Shown: positions 43,521 to 54,392 of the stretch, piece by piece
Layout: every line of letters starts with the position of its first letter
Numbering within the stretch: the first letter of the stretch is position 1
Assembly (NCBI RefSeq): GCF_025147325.1
Contig: NZ_CP102262.1
Location: 930,001 to 994,000 of the forward strand
Source of the DNA: Bacteroides stercoris ATCC 43183
Lineage (GTDB): Bacteria; Bacteroidota; Bacteroidia; Bacteroidales; Bacteroidaceae
Direction: 5' to 3'
Length of the DNA: 64,000 bases
Notes under the pieces: generated by a model
The model's database searches: none
What the model was told of the DNA's origin: nothing
The model's input: the letters and a program-made list of their open reading frames with translations, nothing else
Made by a program: the position numbers and the translations under genes

Positions 43521-44447
43521 TCAGAACCATTTGATCTTTCTGAACCATATAAAGGTCACGGCCGATAATATTGCGGACAGCAACACAATGAACACAAACG
43601 CATGTGGAAATCCTTCCAGATGTATATCCACGTTCATACCATAGAAACTGGCTATCAACGTAGGTATCATCAGGGTAATGGAAAGGCTTGTCATGCGTTT
43701 CATGATAGCATTCACGTTGTTGGAAATGATGGAAGCGAAAGCGTCCATTGTCCCTGTAAGGATGTCGCTGTAGATGTTTACCGTGTTGTACGCCTGTTTC
43801 AGTTCGATAACAACATCCTCCAGCAGTTCCAAATCAAGATAGTCCGTGTCTTGGAAGATGTTTTTCAACCGTCCTATCATGACTTCGTTGCCGCGGATGG
43901 AAGTGTTGAAGTACACCAGTGTTTTTTGCAGTTTCATCAGCTGGAGAAGGTCTTCGTTACGGATGCTCTTTTCCAGTTCCTTTTCGGCGGTGGCCACATC
44001 GTTATTGATTTGTTTCAGATATTTCAGGAACCATACGGCGGAGGAGTATATGATTCGTAAAATCAGTGTCAGCTTATTGTTGACAACAATCCCTTTGCGG
44101 CGGGTATGCTGTATGAAGTCCGGTATCAGTTCGGTGTGATGATAACATACGGAAACGATGATATCGTTGTTTGTAATGATGCCGATGGGCACAGTGATAA
44201 ACGGGATGCCGTGCTGGTTGCTCTGCATCGGAATGCGCAGAATGGTCAGCAGCCAGTTGCCTTCGGTCTCCGTACGCGGACGTTCGTCCGTATCGGCTAT
44301 GTCTTCAAGGAATGATTCGGGAACTTTCAGTTCTTGGGTAAGGAATTGGAAATCGTTGTCGTCCGGGCACTCCACGTTTACCCAGCAGTTAGGTTTCCAT
44401 TCGGCTTTTTCTACGAAGCCGTTTTCGCTGTAGAGATACTTTCTCAT
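43521..44447 (-). CDS. corA: CorA-type magnesium transporter
   Basis: This 308-residue protein has a large cytoplasmic N-terminal domain, a long helix, and two C-terminal membrane helices joined by the selectivity motif YGMNVD, with a short basic tail (FRKIKWF). It imports Mg2+ (and Co2+) down its gradient as a pentamer. The frame is open to 44492, but ATG 44447 has an AGGAGG ribosome binding site 7 bp upstream and begins the conserved domain. It converges on the transglutaminase-like gene. Confidence 0.92.
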   Translation of the reverse strand: MRKYLYSENGFVEKAEWKPNCWVNVECPDDNDFQFLTQELKVPESFLEDIADTDERPRTETEGNWLLTILRIPMQSNQHGIPFITVPIGIITNNDIIVSVCYHHTELIPDFIQHTRRKGIVVNNKLTLILRIIYSSAVWFLKYLKQINNDVATAEKELEKSIRNEDLLQLMKLQKTLVYFNTSIRGNEVMIGRLKNIFQDTDYLDLELLEDVVIELKQAYNTVNIYSDILTGTMDAFASIISNNVNAIMKRMTSLSITLMIPTLIASFYGMNVDIHLEGFPHAFVFIVLLSAILSAVTFIWFRKIKWF

Positions 44448-44454
44448 TGTTTTG

Positions 44455-44460
44455 CCTCCT
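44455..44460 (-). promoter_or_regulatory. Strong ribosome binding site of corA
   Basis: On the minus strand AGGAGG lies 7 bp before ATG 44447. Perfect Shine-Dalgarno sites are uncommon in this phylum, and this one decides the start. Confidence 0.7.
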
Positions 44461-44581
44461 TTCTTTAGTCCGAACAGAGGCATTGCGACCAACGTCTCCG
44501 CTCGCTTTAATTGTAAACACTATTGCACGTTCGTGGGTTTGAATCGTCCATAATTTCAGTTGATTTTATTTAAAAGCCATG

Positions 44582-44589
44582 CAAAAGTA
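44582..44589 (-). promoter_or_regulatory. Candidate corA promoter -7 box
   Basis: The minus strand reads TACTTTTG, a TAnnTTTG match, 134 bp before the corA start. Confidence 0.4.
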
Positions 44590-44715
44590 TGAAAATCATA
44601 TTGGATTTCATGCGTTGGCATGGCTTTTTTAGGATTTCTTGTTGTTTATGGAAAGCGCTCCTTTGTGCAAATGTTATTTTTACTTTCCGAATGACATAGT
44701 TTGGCTGCTATTTTG

Positions 44716-44723
44716 TACCTTTG
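44716..44723 (+). promoter_or_regulatory. gpmI promoter -7 box
   Basis: TACCTTTG matches TAnnTTTG, 77 bp before the gpmI ATG at 44801. Confidence 0.55.
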
Positions 44724-44800
44724 CAATTGGAAAAACGGATTGTAAATCAATTCCCTTCTTCCATATAAGTAGAGATTGTACAATTAAAAAACTAATAATT

Positions 44801-46318
44801 ATGAGCAAGAAAGCCCTTTTAATGATTCTTGATGGCTGGGGTATCGGCGATCAAGGTAAAGATGATGTGATTTTCAATACGCCTACTCCCTATTGGGACA
44901 GCCTGTTGGCCACTTATCCGCACTCGGAGTTGCAGGCAAGCGGCGAGAATGTCGGTTTGCCCGACGGACAGATGGGTAACTCGGAAGTAGGTCACCTCAA
45001 TATCGGTGCAGGGCGCATCGTATACCAGGACTTGGTAAAGATTAACCGTGCTTGTGCCGACGGCAGCATCCTGAAGAACAAGGAAATCGTTTCCGCTTTC
45101 TCTTACGCGAAGGAGCACGGTAAGAACATCCATTTTATGGGACTCACCAGCAATGGCGGTGTACACAGTTCTTTCGACCATCTGTTCAAGCTTTGCGATA
45201 TTTCAAAGGAATACGGCATCGAGAATACATTTATCCACTGCTTTATGGACGGTCGCGACACCGACCCGAAGAGCGGTAAAGGTTTCATCGAGCAGTTGAC
45301 GGCACATTGCGAAAAGTCAGCCGGTAAGATTGCTTCCATCGTAGGCCGTTTCTATGCCATGGACCGCGACAAACGTTGGGAACGTGTGAAAGTGGCTTAT
45401 GACCTGTTGGTAAACGGAGAAGGTAAGGTTGCTTCCGACATGGCCCAGGCCATGCAGGAGTCTTACGATGAGGGCGTAACCGATGAGTTCATCAAACCGA
45501 TTGTAAACGCGAACTTCGACGGTACTATCAAGGAAGGTGACGTAGTTATCTTCTTCAACTATCGTAACGACCGTGCCAAGGAACTGACTATCGTGCTTAC
45601 TCAGCAGGATATGCCCGAGCAGGGAATGCACACTATTCCCGGTTTGCAGTATTATTGCATGACTCCGTACGATGCTTCCTTCAAGGGTGTGCACATTCTC
45701 TTCGATAAGGAAAACGTACAGAATACCTTGGGCGAATACCTGGCAGCCAACGGCAAGACCCAGCTCCATATTGCCGAAACGGAGAAGTACGCCCACGTGA
45801 CATTCTTCTTCAACGGCGGTCGCGAAACTCCGTACGATGCGGAAGAACGTATCCTTGTTCCGTCTCCGAAGGTGGCTACGTATGACCTGAAACCGGAAAT
45901 GAGCGCTTACGAAGTAAAAGATAAACTGGTTGAGGCCATCAATACCAAGAAGTTCGATTTCATCGTAGTGAATTATGCGAACGGCGATATGGTGGGTCAC
46001 ACCGGTATTTACGAAGCCATTGAGAAAGCCGTAAAAGCTATCGACGAATGCGTGAAAGATACGGTGGAAGCTGCCAAAGCCAACGATTACGAGGTAATCA
46101 TCATTGCCGACCACGGTAATGCCGACCATGCCCTGAACGAGGATGGTACGCCGAATACGGCCCACTCTTTGAATCCCGTTCCGTTTGTTTATGTCACGGC
46201 CAATAAGAATGCTAAGGTAGAGAACGGTGTATTGGCGGATGTAGCTCCTTCCATCCTGCATATTCTGGGTATGAAGCAACCTGCTGAAATGACTGGTAAA
46301 GACTTGATTATAAGTTGA
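44801..46318 (+). CDS. gpmI: Phosphoglycerate mutase, cofactor-independent
   Basis: This 505-residue enzyme converts 3-phosphoglycerate to 2-phosphoglycerate in glycolysis, using two Mn2+. It has [10 protein letters not shown] (metal ligand Asp11) and the phosphoserine site [15 protein letters not shown] with Ser61. DRDKRWERV (about 185) and the later metal motifs [12 protein letters not shown] and IADHGNADH are also present. The frame is open to 44639, but ATG 44801 starts the conserved core and lies after the promoter box. A strong palindromic terminator follows. Confidence 0.96.
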   Translation: MSKKALLMILDGWGIGDQGKDDVIFNTPTPYWDSLLATYPHSELQASGENVGLPDGQMGNSEVGHLNIGAGRIVYQDLVKINRACADGSILKNKEIVSAFSYAKEHGKNIHFMGLTSNGGVHSSFDHLFKLCDISKEYGIENTFIHCFMDGRDTDPKSGKGFIEQLTAHCEKSAGKIASIVGRFYAMDRDKRWERVKVAYDLLVNGEGKVASDMAQAMQESYDEGVTDEFIKPIVNANFDGTIKEGDVVIFFNYRNDRAKELTIVLTQQDMPEQGMHTIPGLQYYCMTPYDASFKGVHILFDKENVQNTLGEYLAANGKTQLHIAETEKYAHVTFFFNGGRETPYDAEERILVPSPKVATYDLKPEMSAYEVKDKLVEAINTKKFDFIVVNYANGDMVGHTGIYEAIEKAVKAIDECVKDTVEAAKANDYEVIIIADHGNADHALNEDGTPNTAHSLNPVPFVYVTANKNAKVENGVLADVAPSILHILGMKQPAEMTGKDLIIS

Positions 46319-46377
46319 TAATTGAGAATTAAAAATTAAGAAATGATAGCAAGGGATAATGTTATCCATGCTAAGTC

Positions 46378-46420
46378 GTATGCGTTTGCTATTCGAATAG
46401 TAAACGCATACAAGTTTTTA
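46378..46420 (+). terminator. 34-bp palindrome after gpmI, probable terminator
   Basis: GTATGCGTTTGCTATTCG and its complement run without a loop through 46378-46411, with one G-T pair, and AAGTTTTTA follows. Outer AT-rich arms (about 46319-46340 and 46500-46526) also complement each other, giving a nested structure. Confidence 0.7.
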
Positions 46421-46529
46421 GCGGATTCTCAGAAAGAATTCATATTGTCTTAGAAGAAGCGGATGAAACAATCTTTAAACAGGTGAACATTTATTTTTTA
46501 ATGCTCAATTTTTAATTTTCAATTTACTA

Positions 46530-47111
46530 ATGTTACAGATAGATGATGTTGTAGTTTCTTTTGATGTACTGCGCGAGAAGTTCCTTTGCAATCTGGATGC
46601 TTGCAAAGGAGAATGTTGCATTGAAGGGGATGCCGGTGCTCCGGTGGAATTTGAGGAGGTAGAGAAACTGGAAGAGGTACTGCCTGTGATTTGGGATGAA
46701 CTTTCTCCGGAAGCGCGTGCCGTGATAGATGCACAAGGAGTGGTGTACACGGATGAAGAGGGCGATTTGGTAACGTCTATCGTTAATAACAAGGACTGTG
46801 TATTTACTTGCTATGACGGGAAAGGCTGTTGCTATTGTGCCATAGAAAAAGCGTATAGAGAAGGTAAGACGGACTTTTACAAACCCGTTTCCTGCCATCT
46901 TTATCCTATCCGCATAGGCGATTACGGGCCTTATAAGGCGGTGAACTATCACCGTTGGGATGTTTGTAAGGCGGCTGTCCTGTTGGGGCGGAAAGAGGAT
47001 GTGCCGGTATATAAGTTCTTAAAGGAACCTTTGATACGTAAATTCGGCGAAGATTGGTATGCCGAGCTGGAACTGGCTGCCGAAGAGATGAAGAAGCAGG
47101 GAATGATATAA
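46530..47111 (+). CDS. DUF3109 family cysteine-rich protein
   Basis: This 193-residue protein matches DUF3109, related to the YkgJ-type zinc/iron-chelating group. Cysteines are clustered: Cys20, 25, 29 and 30 near the N-terminus, then Cys90, 94, 100, 101 and 103, then Cys122 (SCHLYPIRIG) and Cys146. The spacing suggests a metal or Fe-S site. Function is unknown. It appears to be a single-gene unit, bounded by palindromes on both sides. Confidence 0.85.
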   Translation: MLQIDDVVVSFDVLREKFLCNLDACKGECCIEGDAGAPVEFEEVEKLEEVLPVIWDELSPEARAVIDAQGVVYTDEEGDLVTSIVNNKDCVFTCYDGKGCCYCAIEKAYREGKTDFYKPVSCHLYPIRIGDYGPYKAVNYHRWDVCKAAVLLGRKEDVPVYKFLKEPLIRKFGEDWYAELELAAEEMKKQGMI

Positions 47112-47114
47112 GAA

Positions 47115-47154
47115 AAGCTCCGGTCAACAGGTATTTCCTGTCCGTCCGGAGCTT
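47115..47154. terminator. Bidirectional terminator hairpin
   Basis: AAGCTCCGG (47115-47123) pairs with CCGGAGCTT (47146-47154), with an inner ACAGG/CCTGT pair. It starts 3 bp after the DUF3109 stop. On the minus strand TTTTCTTAT follows, which would serve gyrB. Confidence 0.7.
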
Positions 47155-47185
47155 CTTCGTTGTAAGATGTGAGGTTGGTAAATAA

Positions 47186-47261
47186 AAAATTGAGGATTGA
47201 GAATTAAGAATTAAAATGATAGCATGTCTATTTTTCAATTCTTAATTCTCAATTTTTAATT
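47186..47261. repeat. AT-rich palindrome downstream of gyrB
   Basis: TTGAGAATTAAGAATT (47197-47212) is perfectly complementary to 47237-47252, with further partial pairing outside. The loop includes AAATGATAGCATG, similar to AAATGATAGCAAG at 46341-46353 after gpmI, so the two may be related elements. Confidence 0.7.
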
Positions 47262-47267
47262 TCCTGA

Positions 47268-49232
<1,965 letters not shown>

Positions 49233-49259
49233 CTAATTTCTCTTATTGTAATAACAAAG

Positions 49260-49267
49260 CAAAAATA
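49260..49267 (-). promoter_or_regulatory. Candidate gyrB promoter -7 box
   Basis: The minus strand reads TATTTTTG, a TAnnTTTG match, 30 bp before the gyrB start. Confidence 0.4.
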
Positions 49268-49382
49268 GTGAAAATCCTTGATATATCATGCCGGCGGCTT
49301 GATAAATTTGGGCTGTTTACAGCTTTTTAGCACCGTGAGGATTTGTTTGTTTTGAGGGTATTGTCCGGAAATGATACAAACG

Positions 49383-49412
49383 CAGAAAAGTCCGAACTAA
49401 AAAGTCCGGACT
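49383..49412 (-). terminator. Terminator of rpsT
   Basis: AGTCCG (49389-49394) and CGGACT (49407-49412) form a stem; reading on the minus strand, TTTTCTG follows it. It is 28 bp after the rpsT stop. Confidence 0.6.
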
Positions 49413-49439
49413 CCCATATCTTTTGTGTAACTTATCAGC

Positions 49440-49694
49440 TTAACCGAGTTTGTTGATATAAACTGCCAACTTTGACTTCAGATTGTTAGCCTTGTTCTTG
49501 TGGATTACGTTAGTCTTAGCCAACTTATCCAACATCTTTGTGATACCAGGATACATTGCTGTTGCTTCAGCTTTATCTGTAGTAGCACGAAGCTTACGAA
49601 CAGCATTTCTCATGGTCTTGCCATAATATCTGTTGTGAAGTCTTCTTGTCTCTTCTTGTCTGATTCTTTTCAGTGATGATTTGTGATTTGCCAT
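49440..49694 (-). CDS. rpsT: 30S ribosomal protein S20
   Basis: This 84-residue basic protein is S20: [20 protein letters not shown] at the start and a helical, Lys/Arg/Ala-rich body binding 16S rRNA. It lies 39 bp downstream of the tRNA-Glu gene on the same strand, with no separate promoter box visible, so the tRNA and rpsT probably share the promoter at 49861-49891. Confidence 0.96.
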   Translation of the reverse strand: MANHKSSLKRIRQEETRRLHNRYYGKTMRNAVRKLRATTDKAEATAMYPGITKMLDKLAKTNVIHKNKANNLKSKLAVYINKLG

Positions 49695-49733
49695 CTCGAC
49701 TAATCTTTTTTAATTCGTTTATCTTTTTAATTG

Positions 49734-49805
49734 TAGCCCGTGGGGGAATCGAACCCCCCTTTCAAGAATGAAAATCTTGCGTCCTAACCGATAGACGAAC
49801 GGGCC
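49734..49805 (-). tRNA. tRNA-Glu (anticodon TTC)
   Basis: The minus strand folds as a complete tRNA of 72 nt: acceptor stem GGCCCGT with ACGGGCT (first pair G-T), anticodon stem CAAGA/TCTTG enclosing TTTTCAT with anticodon TTC, and T-arm GGGGG-TTCGATT-CCCCC. Discriminator base is A. No CCA is encoded. Confidence 0.97.
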
Positions 49806-49860
49806 ATCCTTGTTGAGCGTTTCCGCTCTTTGCAATCGTTTTTCCTTTCGTTTGCGGTTG

Positions 49861-49891
49861 CAAAGGTAGAAACTATTTTTGAATTGGCAAA
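49861..49891 (-). promoter_or_regulatory. Promoter of tRNA-Glu and rpsT
   Basis: Reading the minus strand: TTTG (49891-49888), 19 bp, TACCTTTG (49868-49861). Both elements and the spacing are a full match to the Bacteroides consensus. The tRNA begins 55 bp downstream. Confidence 0.8.
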
Positions 49892-50050
49892 CATTTCTGA
49901 TAAAAAATTTGCAGAATTTCTTCTGTGTTTCCTCTTGTATATGGTTTTATCTATTGATAATCAGATGTATAATGATGCTTTAAATTTTCTGTATTTGCTT
50001 CATTTTTTTTATTCCTCTTCTTTAAGTTCCGTAGTTTCGCGCTTTTTTTG

Positions 50051-50058
50051 TAGCTTTG
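50051..50058 (+). promoter_or_regulatory. recO promoter -7 box
   Basis: TAGCTTTG matches TAnnTTTG, 33 bp before the recO ATG at 50092. Confidence 0.55.
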
Positions 50059-50091
50059 TTAGCCGGATTGAAACTTGATTAAAGGACGGAA

Positions 50092-50820
50092 ATGTTACAG
50101 AAAACGCAAGGAATCGTATTGCATTCTTTGAAGTATAAGGATACTTCTATTATTGTAGACATCTATACCGAGGTGTCCGGACGGGCTTCTTTCCTGGTTC
50201 CGGTGTCCCGTTCGCGCAAGGCTGCGGTGAAGTCGGTACTGTTCCAACCTCTGTCTTTGGTAGAGCTGGAAGCGGATTTCCGTCCGAATACTTCTATATA
50301 TAAGGTGAAAGAGGCAAAGTCTTTCTATCCTTTTACTTCGATTCCTTACGACCCTTATAAATCTGCCATCGCTTTGTTTCTGTCCGAATTCTTATATCGT
50401 GCGCTGCGCGAGGAGGCGGAAAACCGTCCTTTATTCGCTTATTTGCAGCATTCCATTGTCTGGTTGGATGAATGCGGCAGTGGCTTTGCCAATTTTCATC
50501 TGGTCTTTTTGATGCGTTTGTCGCGTTTTCTCGGATTGTATCCGAACTTGGAAGATTATCACGGCGGCGATTATTTTGATTTGCAGAATGCCTGCTTTAC
50601 CCCGTTGCGTCCGCAATTGCATTCCGACTATATAGCGCCGGAAGAGGCGGCACGTCTCACAAGGTTGATGCGCATGAACTACGAAACAATGCATCTCTTT
50701 GCCATGAGCCGCATGGAGCGTGCCCGTTGTCTGACGATTATGAACGAGTATTACCGTTTGCATCTGCCGGATTTTCCCGTACTAAAGTCTTTGGAAGTCT
50801 TGAAAGAGTTGTTTGATTGA
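50092..50820 (+). CDS. recO: DNA repair protein RecO
   Basis: This 242-residue protein loads RecA onto SSB-coated DNA with RecR. The N-terminal OB-fold has [21 protein letters not shown] (about 5-25, quoted as one short block) and the [10 protein letters not shown] segment. The C-terminal helical part lacks the four-cysteine zinc site found in some RecO proteins. It is transcribed alone, and a repeat array follows its stop. Confidence 0.92.
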   Translation: MLQKTQGIVLHSLKYKDTSIIVDIYTEVSGRASFLVPVSRSRKAAVKSVLFQPLSLVELEADFRPNTSIYKVKEAKSFYPFTSIPYDPYKSAIALFLSEFLYRALREEAENRPLFAYLQHSIVWLDECGSGFANFHLVFLMRLSRFLGLYPNLEDYHGGDYFDLQNACFTPLRPQLHSDYIAPEEAARLTRLMRMNYETMHLFAMSRMERARCLTIMNEYYRLHLPDFPVLKSLEVLKELFD

Positions 50821-50824
50821 GCTC

Positions 50825-50985
50825 CGTTTCAAAGGGCATTCCGTTTCCTTACGTGTTTCCTGGAGTTTCCTGTAGAGAAACGCGCGTTTCCCTTAAGGGA
50901 AATTTCAGTTTCCTTAAAGGGAAATTCTCGTTTCTATGAAAGGGAACGGGCGTTTCTTCCGGGGGAAACGGGCGTGTCATAGGCA
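50825..50985. repeat. GTTTCC/GGGAAAC repeat array
   Basis: About nine GTTTC or GTTTCC motifs and several GGGAAA(C) complements are packed in 160 bp between recO and the YqeY gene. They include the perfect palindrome TTTCCCTTAAGGGAAA (50887-50902) and a close second copy at 50910-50924. Spacing is irregular, so it is not a CRISPR array. Function unknown. Confidence 0.7.
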
Positions 50986-50990
50986 TGAAA

Positions 50991-51049
50991 ACAATAAAAA
51001 GCCGTACTTCAAACTGCTCTCCAACCGGAGGGGAGCTTGAAGTACGGCT
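50991..51049 (-). terminator. Terminator of the YqeY gene
   Basis: AGCCGTACTTCAA (51000-51012) pairs perfectly with TTGAAGTACGGCT (51037-51049). On the minus strand TTTTTATTG follows the stem, as in a strong rho-independent terminator. It is 27 bp beyond the stop codon. Confidence 0.85.
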
Positions 51050-51076
51050 CTGTACGTATTGGGTTGGGCAGAACGC

Positions 51077-51526
51077 TTATCCCAGCAATTCCTTTACTTT
51101 GGCCGAGATGGCACGTCCTTCGGCAAGCCCGGCAAGTTTCTTGCTGGCTACGCCCATTACCTTGCCCATATCCTTACCGCTGGTAGCGCCTGTTTCGGCG
51201 ATGATTTCCTTCAAGGCAGCTTCCAGTTCTTCGGGAGACATCTGCTTGGGCAGGTATGCTTCCATAACCTTTACTTGCGCCAGTTCTGCATCGGCAAGGT
51301 CCTGGCGGCCTTGCTGCACGTAGATTTCGGCGGCGTCCTTGCCTTGCTTTGTCAGCTTCTGAATGATTTTCAGGGCATCGGCATCGGTCAGGGTATCATT
51401 GGCTCCCGGAGCGGTCTTGGCTTCGAGGAATACTTTCTTGATGTTTCTCAGGGTTTCCAAAGCTACTTTGTCTTTGGCTCTCATTGCGTTTTTAATGTCT
51501 TCGCTGACTCTTTCAAATAAATCCAT
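51077..51526 (-). CDS. GatB/YqeY domain protein
   Basis: This 149-residue protein is a stand-alone YqeY domain: LFERVSEDIKNAMRAKDK at the start, EAYLPKQMSPEEL near the middle, and GKDMGKVMGVASKKLAG near the end (about 113-130). The domain is related to the tRNA-binding tail of GatB; stand-alone function is unclear. It lies 67 bp after ftsZ at the end of the division cluster, and the terminator at 50991-51049 ends the unit. Confidence 0.93.
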   Translation of the reverse strand: MDLFERVSEDIKNAMRAKDKVALETLRNIKKVFLEAKTAPGANDTLTDADALKIIQKLTKQGKDAAEIYVQQGRQDLADAELAQVKVMEAYLPKQMSPEELEAALKEIIAETGATSGKDMGKVMGVASKKLAGLAEGRAISAKVKELLG

Positions 51527-51593
51527 ATTGTTCTTTATTGTTTTACTGTTTACAATGTACTGTTTCCGGCTGAAGTCCGGAACGACAGTCGGT

Positions 51594-52907
51594 TTAGAAA
51601 GTGATTATGCCGTTGCCGCCGCTTTCCGCTTCCTGCGCTTCTTCGGTGGCGAGTATGCCGGCTTCTTCCGCCTTGACCTTGATTGCCGCCAGGGTACTCT
51701 TGTCGCGCTGGTAGGTAGGGGAGTTCTCCACCATGCTGATGATGTCGGCGTTGTCCAGGTCTTCGGGGTTGAAGATATAGATATGCCGGCGGCGCAGGCG
51801 CTGATACTTGGTGTTGGCATCCTTTCCGTAATAGGTTTCGCGGCGTGAGCGTCTTTGCTCTTCCTCTTCCTCCAATTCGGCAAGGCGCTTCTGCTCTTCT
51901 GCGGTACGCTGGGTGATGCGGTCGTCCATCTCTTTCATGTGGATGTCCTGGATGCCGAAGCCGGTGGCAAGCAGGGTAATCTTGACTTTTTGCTCCAGTT
52001 CCGGGTCTTCCGCCATACCAAATTTGGTTTCGAAGTCGCGGTTGAAGCGGTTCATAAAGTCTTTTACTTCATCCATTTCGCTCATCATCAGTTCATGGTC
52101 GGGACTGTAGGAGATATTAAGCAGTACTTTCTTAGAGTTGAAGATGTCGTTATTGTTCAGCAACGGAGAATGTTGTGCATTCTTGATGGCTTCGCTGACT
52201 CGGCTTTCGCCTTCGCCGTAACCGGTACTCATAATAGCTACCCCACCATCTTTCATGACTGTTTTTACATCGTTGAAGTCGAGGTTGATGATGCCTCGCA
52301 TAGTGATGATTTCAGCAATGCTCTTGGCTGCAATCAGCAAGGTGTCGTTTGCTTTGGCAAATGCGCTGGTTACGGAGAGGTCTGGATAGATTTCACCCAG
52401 CTTTTCATTGTTGATGACAAGCAACGCATCTACGTGTTTGCTGATTTCTTCCACACCGTCTAATGCTTGGTCTATCTTCTTGTCTCCTTCCCAACGGAAA
52501 GGAATAGTAACGATACCAACAGTCAGTATGTCCATTTCTTTGGCAATCCGGGCAATGGTAGGAGCTGCACCGGTACCTGTACCACCACCCATACCGGCAG
52601 TGATGAAGACCATTTTCGTACCATCGTTCAACATCCCTTGCACTTCGTTTATGCTTTCTTCGGTCGCTTCTTTCGCTTTCGCAGGGCGGTTCCCGGCTCC
52701 TAATCCTTCGTGCCCCAGTTGCAGTTTAACTGGAACCGGAGATTCTTCCAATGCTTTGCGGTCGGTGTTGCAGACAACGAAAGCGACATCATGTATGCCT
52801 TCCCGGTACATGTGGTTTACGGCATTACCGCCACCGCCACCTACACCGATAACTTTGATGATTTTCGGTGAATCGGTCGGAAAATCGAATTGTGCTATAT
52901 CGTCCAT
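51594..52907 (-). CDS. ftsZ: Cell division protein FtsZ
   Basis: This 437-residue tubulin-like GTPase forms the division ring. It has GVGGGGGNAVN (21-31), the tubulin signature GGGTGTGAAP (107-116), and NLDFNDVKTVM in the core. A C-terminal linker rich in Arg/Glu (from about 330) is followed by the end peptide. Unlike the usual conserved tail for FtsA binding, the extreme end is GGNGIITF. It is the last dcw gene before the YqeY gene and starts 33 bp after ftsA. Confidence 0.96.
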   Translation of the reverse strand: MDDIAQFDFPTDSPKIIKVIGVGGGGGNAVNHMYREGIHDVAFVVCNTDRKALEESPVPVKLQLGHEGLGAGNRPAKAKEATEESINEVQGMLNDGTKMVFITAGMGGGTGTGAAPTIARIAKEMDILTVGIVTIPFRWEGDKKIDQALDGVEEISKHVDALLVINNEKLGEIYPDLSVTSAFAKANDTLLIAAKSIAEIITMRGIINLDFNDVKTVMKDGGVAIMSTGYGEGESRVSEAIKNAQHSPLLNNNDIFNSKKVLLNISYSPDHELMMSEMDEVKDFMNRFNRDFETKFGMAEDPELEQKVKITLLATGFGIQDIHMKEMDDRITQRTAEEQKRLAELEEEEEQRRSRRETYYGKDANTKYQRLRRRHIYIFNPEDLDNADIISMVENSPTYQRDKSTLAAIKVKAEEAGILATEEAQEAESGGNGIITF

Positions 52908-52940
52908 GAGTAATAGTTTATTCTGTTGTTAAAACTTATG

Positions 52941-54338
52941 TTACATTTTCTCTCCATCTCCTAGAATTTCTTCCTGAATTTTATCGAAGAGCCCCCAAAA
53001 CCTGTTTGGTTTTGGTCTTGTATTGCCGGGTTTCTTCGTACCTGTACCGGTTTTGGTGCCCGACGTGGGTTTGGAAGGTTCGGGCTTCTTGGGGGCTTCT
53101 TTGACCGTATCTTTGCCTGTATCAAATCCGATGACAGTTTGTGTGTCATTCGGGTCGTTGGGCTTTTCAAGGATCGGTTTCACCTCCTGCAGGCAGCAGT
53201 TTTCGTTGCCTGCGGCAAGAAGGCCGAGCAAGGTATTCTGCATACCGTCCTTGGTCAGTACGTCACTGAATCCGTGAACGGTGTCATGCACGAAGCGCAT
53301 CGTCTTTACTTTCTCTATTTTGCTTTGTTTGCGGAAGGCTTCCTCAATATTCTTCAGGTTTGCTCCGCCTCCGGTGAATACGACTCCGGAGAATAGCTTA
53401 TCCTCATAACCGGAGAGCTGCAACTGGTTCCATACGTTGGCAAGGATTTCTTCGGAGCGTGCTCCGATGATGTTGTTCAGCGTGGCCAGCTCAATGGCGC
53501 GTCCGTCTTCCAGTGCACATACGGCGGGTGTCTCGCTCTCTTCCTCTTCCTCGTAGAGGGCGTTGCCGTATTGCAGTTTCAGCTTTTCGGCATCCTGCTC
53601 TTCCATCTGCAGGGACGTGATGTCACGAGTAATGGTGTTGCCACCTAGCGGCAATACGCTCAGGTAGCGGAGAATATTGTTCTTGTAGACCGAAATGGTG
53701 GTGGTATCGGCGCCGAAGTCTACCAGTGCACAGCCCGAACGCATCTCGTTTTCCGTTAAAACGGCATTTGCCAACGCTATCGGAGCGATAAGCAGGTCGG
53801 CTATCTCTACCTTTGCCTGCTCGAAGCTGTGTTCCAGGTTCTTCTTGAGTGAGGCGCGTGCCACGATGTTGAGGAACTGTCCTGTGATGTGCTGGCCTGC
53901 CACGCCCACCGGGTCGGCTTGCAGGGTATTGTCTATCTTGTATTCTTGGGGGGCCACATCCAGTACACTCATGTCTGCCAACGGCACTTCAAGGTTCTCG
54001 TCACAGATAGAGTCTACCAGCTCTTGCGAGATGATGCCTTCTTCGTCCAGTGTACGACTCACCGCGTTTTTTACTGTGCGCAATGACTGTCCGCCGATGC
54101 CTACATATACTTTGGCAATGGAGTTGTTGAGCTGGTTTTCCAGCTTGTTGGTGATGGAAGTCAATGCCTGTGCTGTCTTGTCGATGTTGTAGATGACCCC
54201 CTTGTGGATAAACGAGGACGCATCTTCGCGTGCATAGGCCAACACCTGAATGCTTCCGTCACTGTTCTTCTTTCCTGCGATACCGGAAATCTTGGAAGAA
54301 CTCAACTCAATAGCGGCGATGAAATCTGTTGTTGCCAT
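52941..54338 (-). CDS. ftsA: Cell division protein FtsA
   Basis: This 465-residue actin-like ATPase tethers FtsZ to the membrane. It has the IAAIELSSSKISGIAG phosphate 1 region, a DFGADTTTISVY phosphate 2 region (about 205) and a VVFTGGGANLKNIEEAFR adenosine block (about 318). After a Pro/Thr/Lys-rich linker (about 405-445) comes the C-terminal amphipathic helix FWGLFDKIQEEIL, the membrane anchor. It lies between ftsQ and ftsZ. Confidence 0.95.
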   Translation of the reverse strand: MATTDFIAAIELSSSKISGIAGKKNSDGSIQVLAYAREDASSFIHKGVIYNIDKTAQALTSITNKLENQLNNSIAKVYVGIGGQSLRTVKNAVSRTLDEEGIISQELVDSICDENLEVPLADMSVLDVAPQEYKIDNTLQADPVGVAGQHITGQFLNIVARASLKKNLEHSFEQAKVEIADLLIAPIALANAVLTENEMRSGCALVDFGADTTTISVYKNNILRYLSVLPLGGNTITRDITSLQMEEQDAEKLKLQYGNALYEEEEESETPAVCALEDGRAIELATLNNIIGARSEEILANVWNQLQLSGYEDKLFSGVVFTGGGANLKNIEEAFRKQSKIEKVKTMRFVHDTVHGFSDVLTKDGMQNTLLGLLAAGNENCCLQEVKPILEKPNDPNDTQTVIGFDTGKDTVKEAPKKPEPSKPTSGTKTGTGTKKPGNTRPKPNRFWGLFDKIQEEILGDGEKM

Positions 54339-54392
54339 AACTGTTTTATTTACTATTTTACTATTTACTGTCTACTATTTGCTGCGCGGTAA

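Noticed and set aside
49830..50078. 82-residue plus-strand open frame before recO
   Set aside because: It overlaps the tRNA/rpsT promoter and the recO promoter and has a Phe/Leu-rich translation typical of AT-rich intergenic DNA.
50825..50985. CRISPR array
   Set aside because: Repeats are only six bases, irregularly spaced, and no cas genes are nearby.
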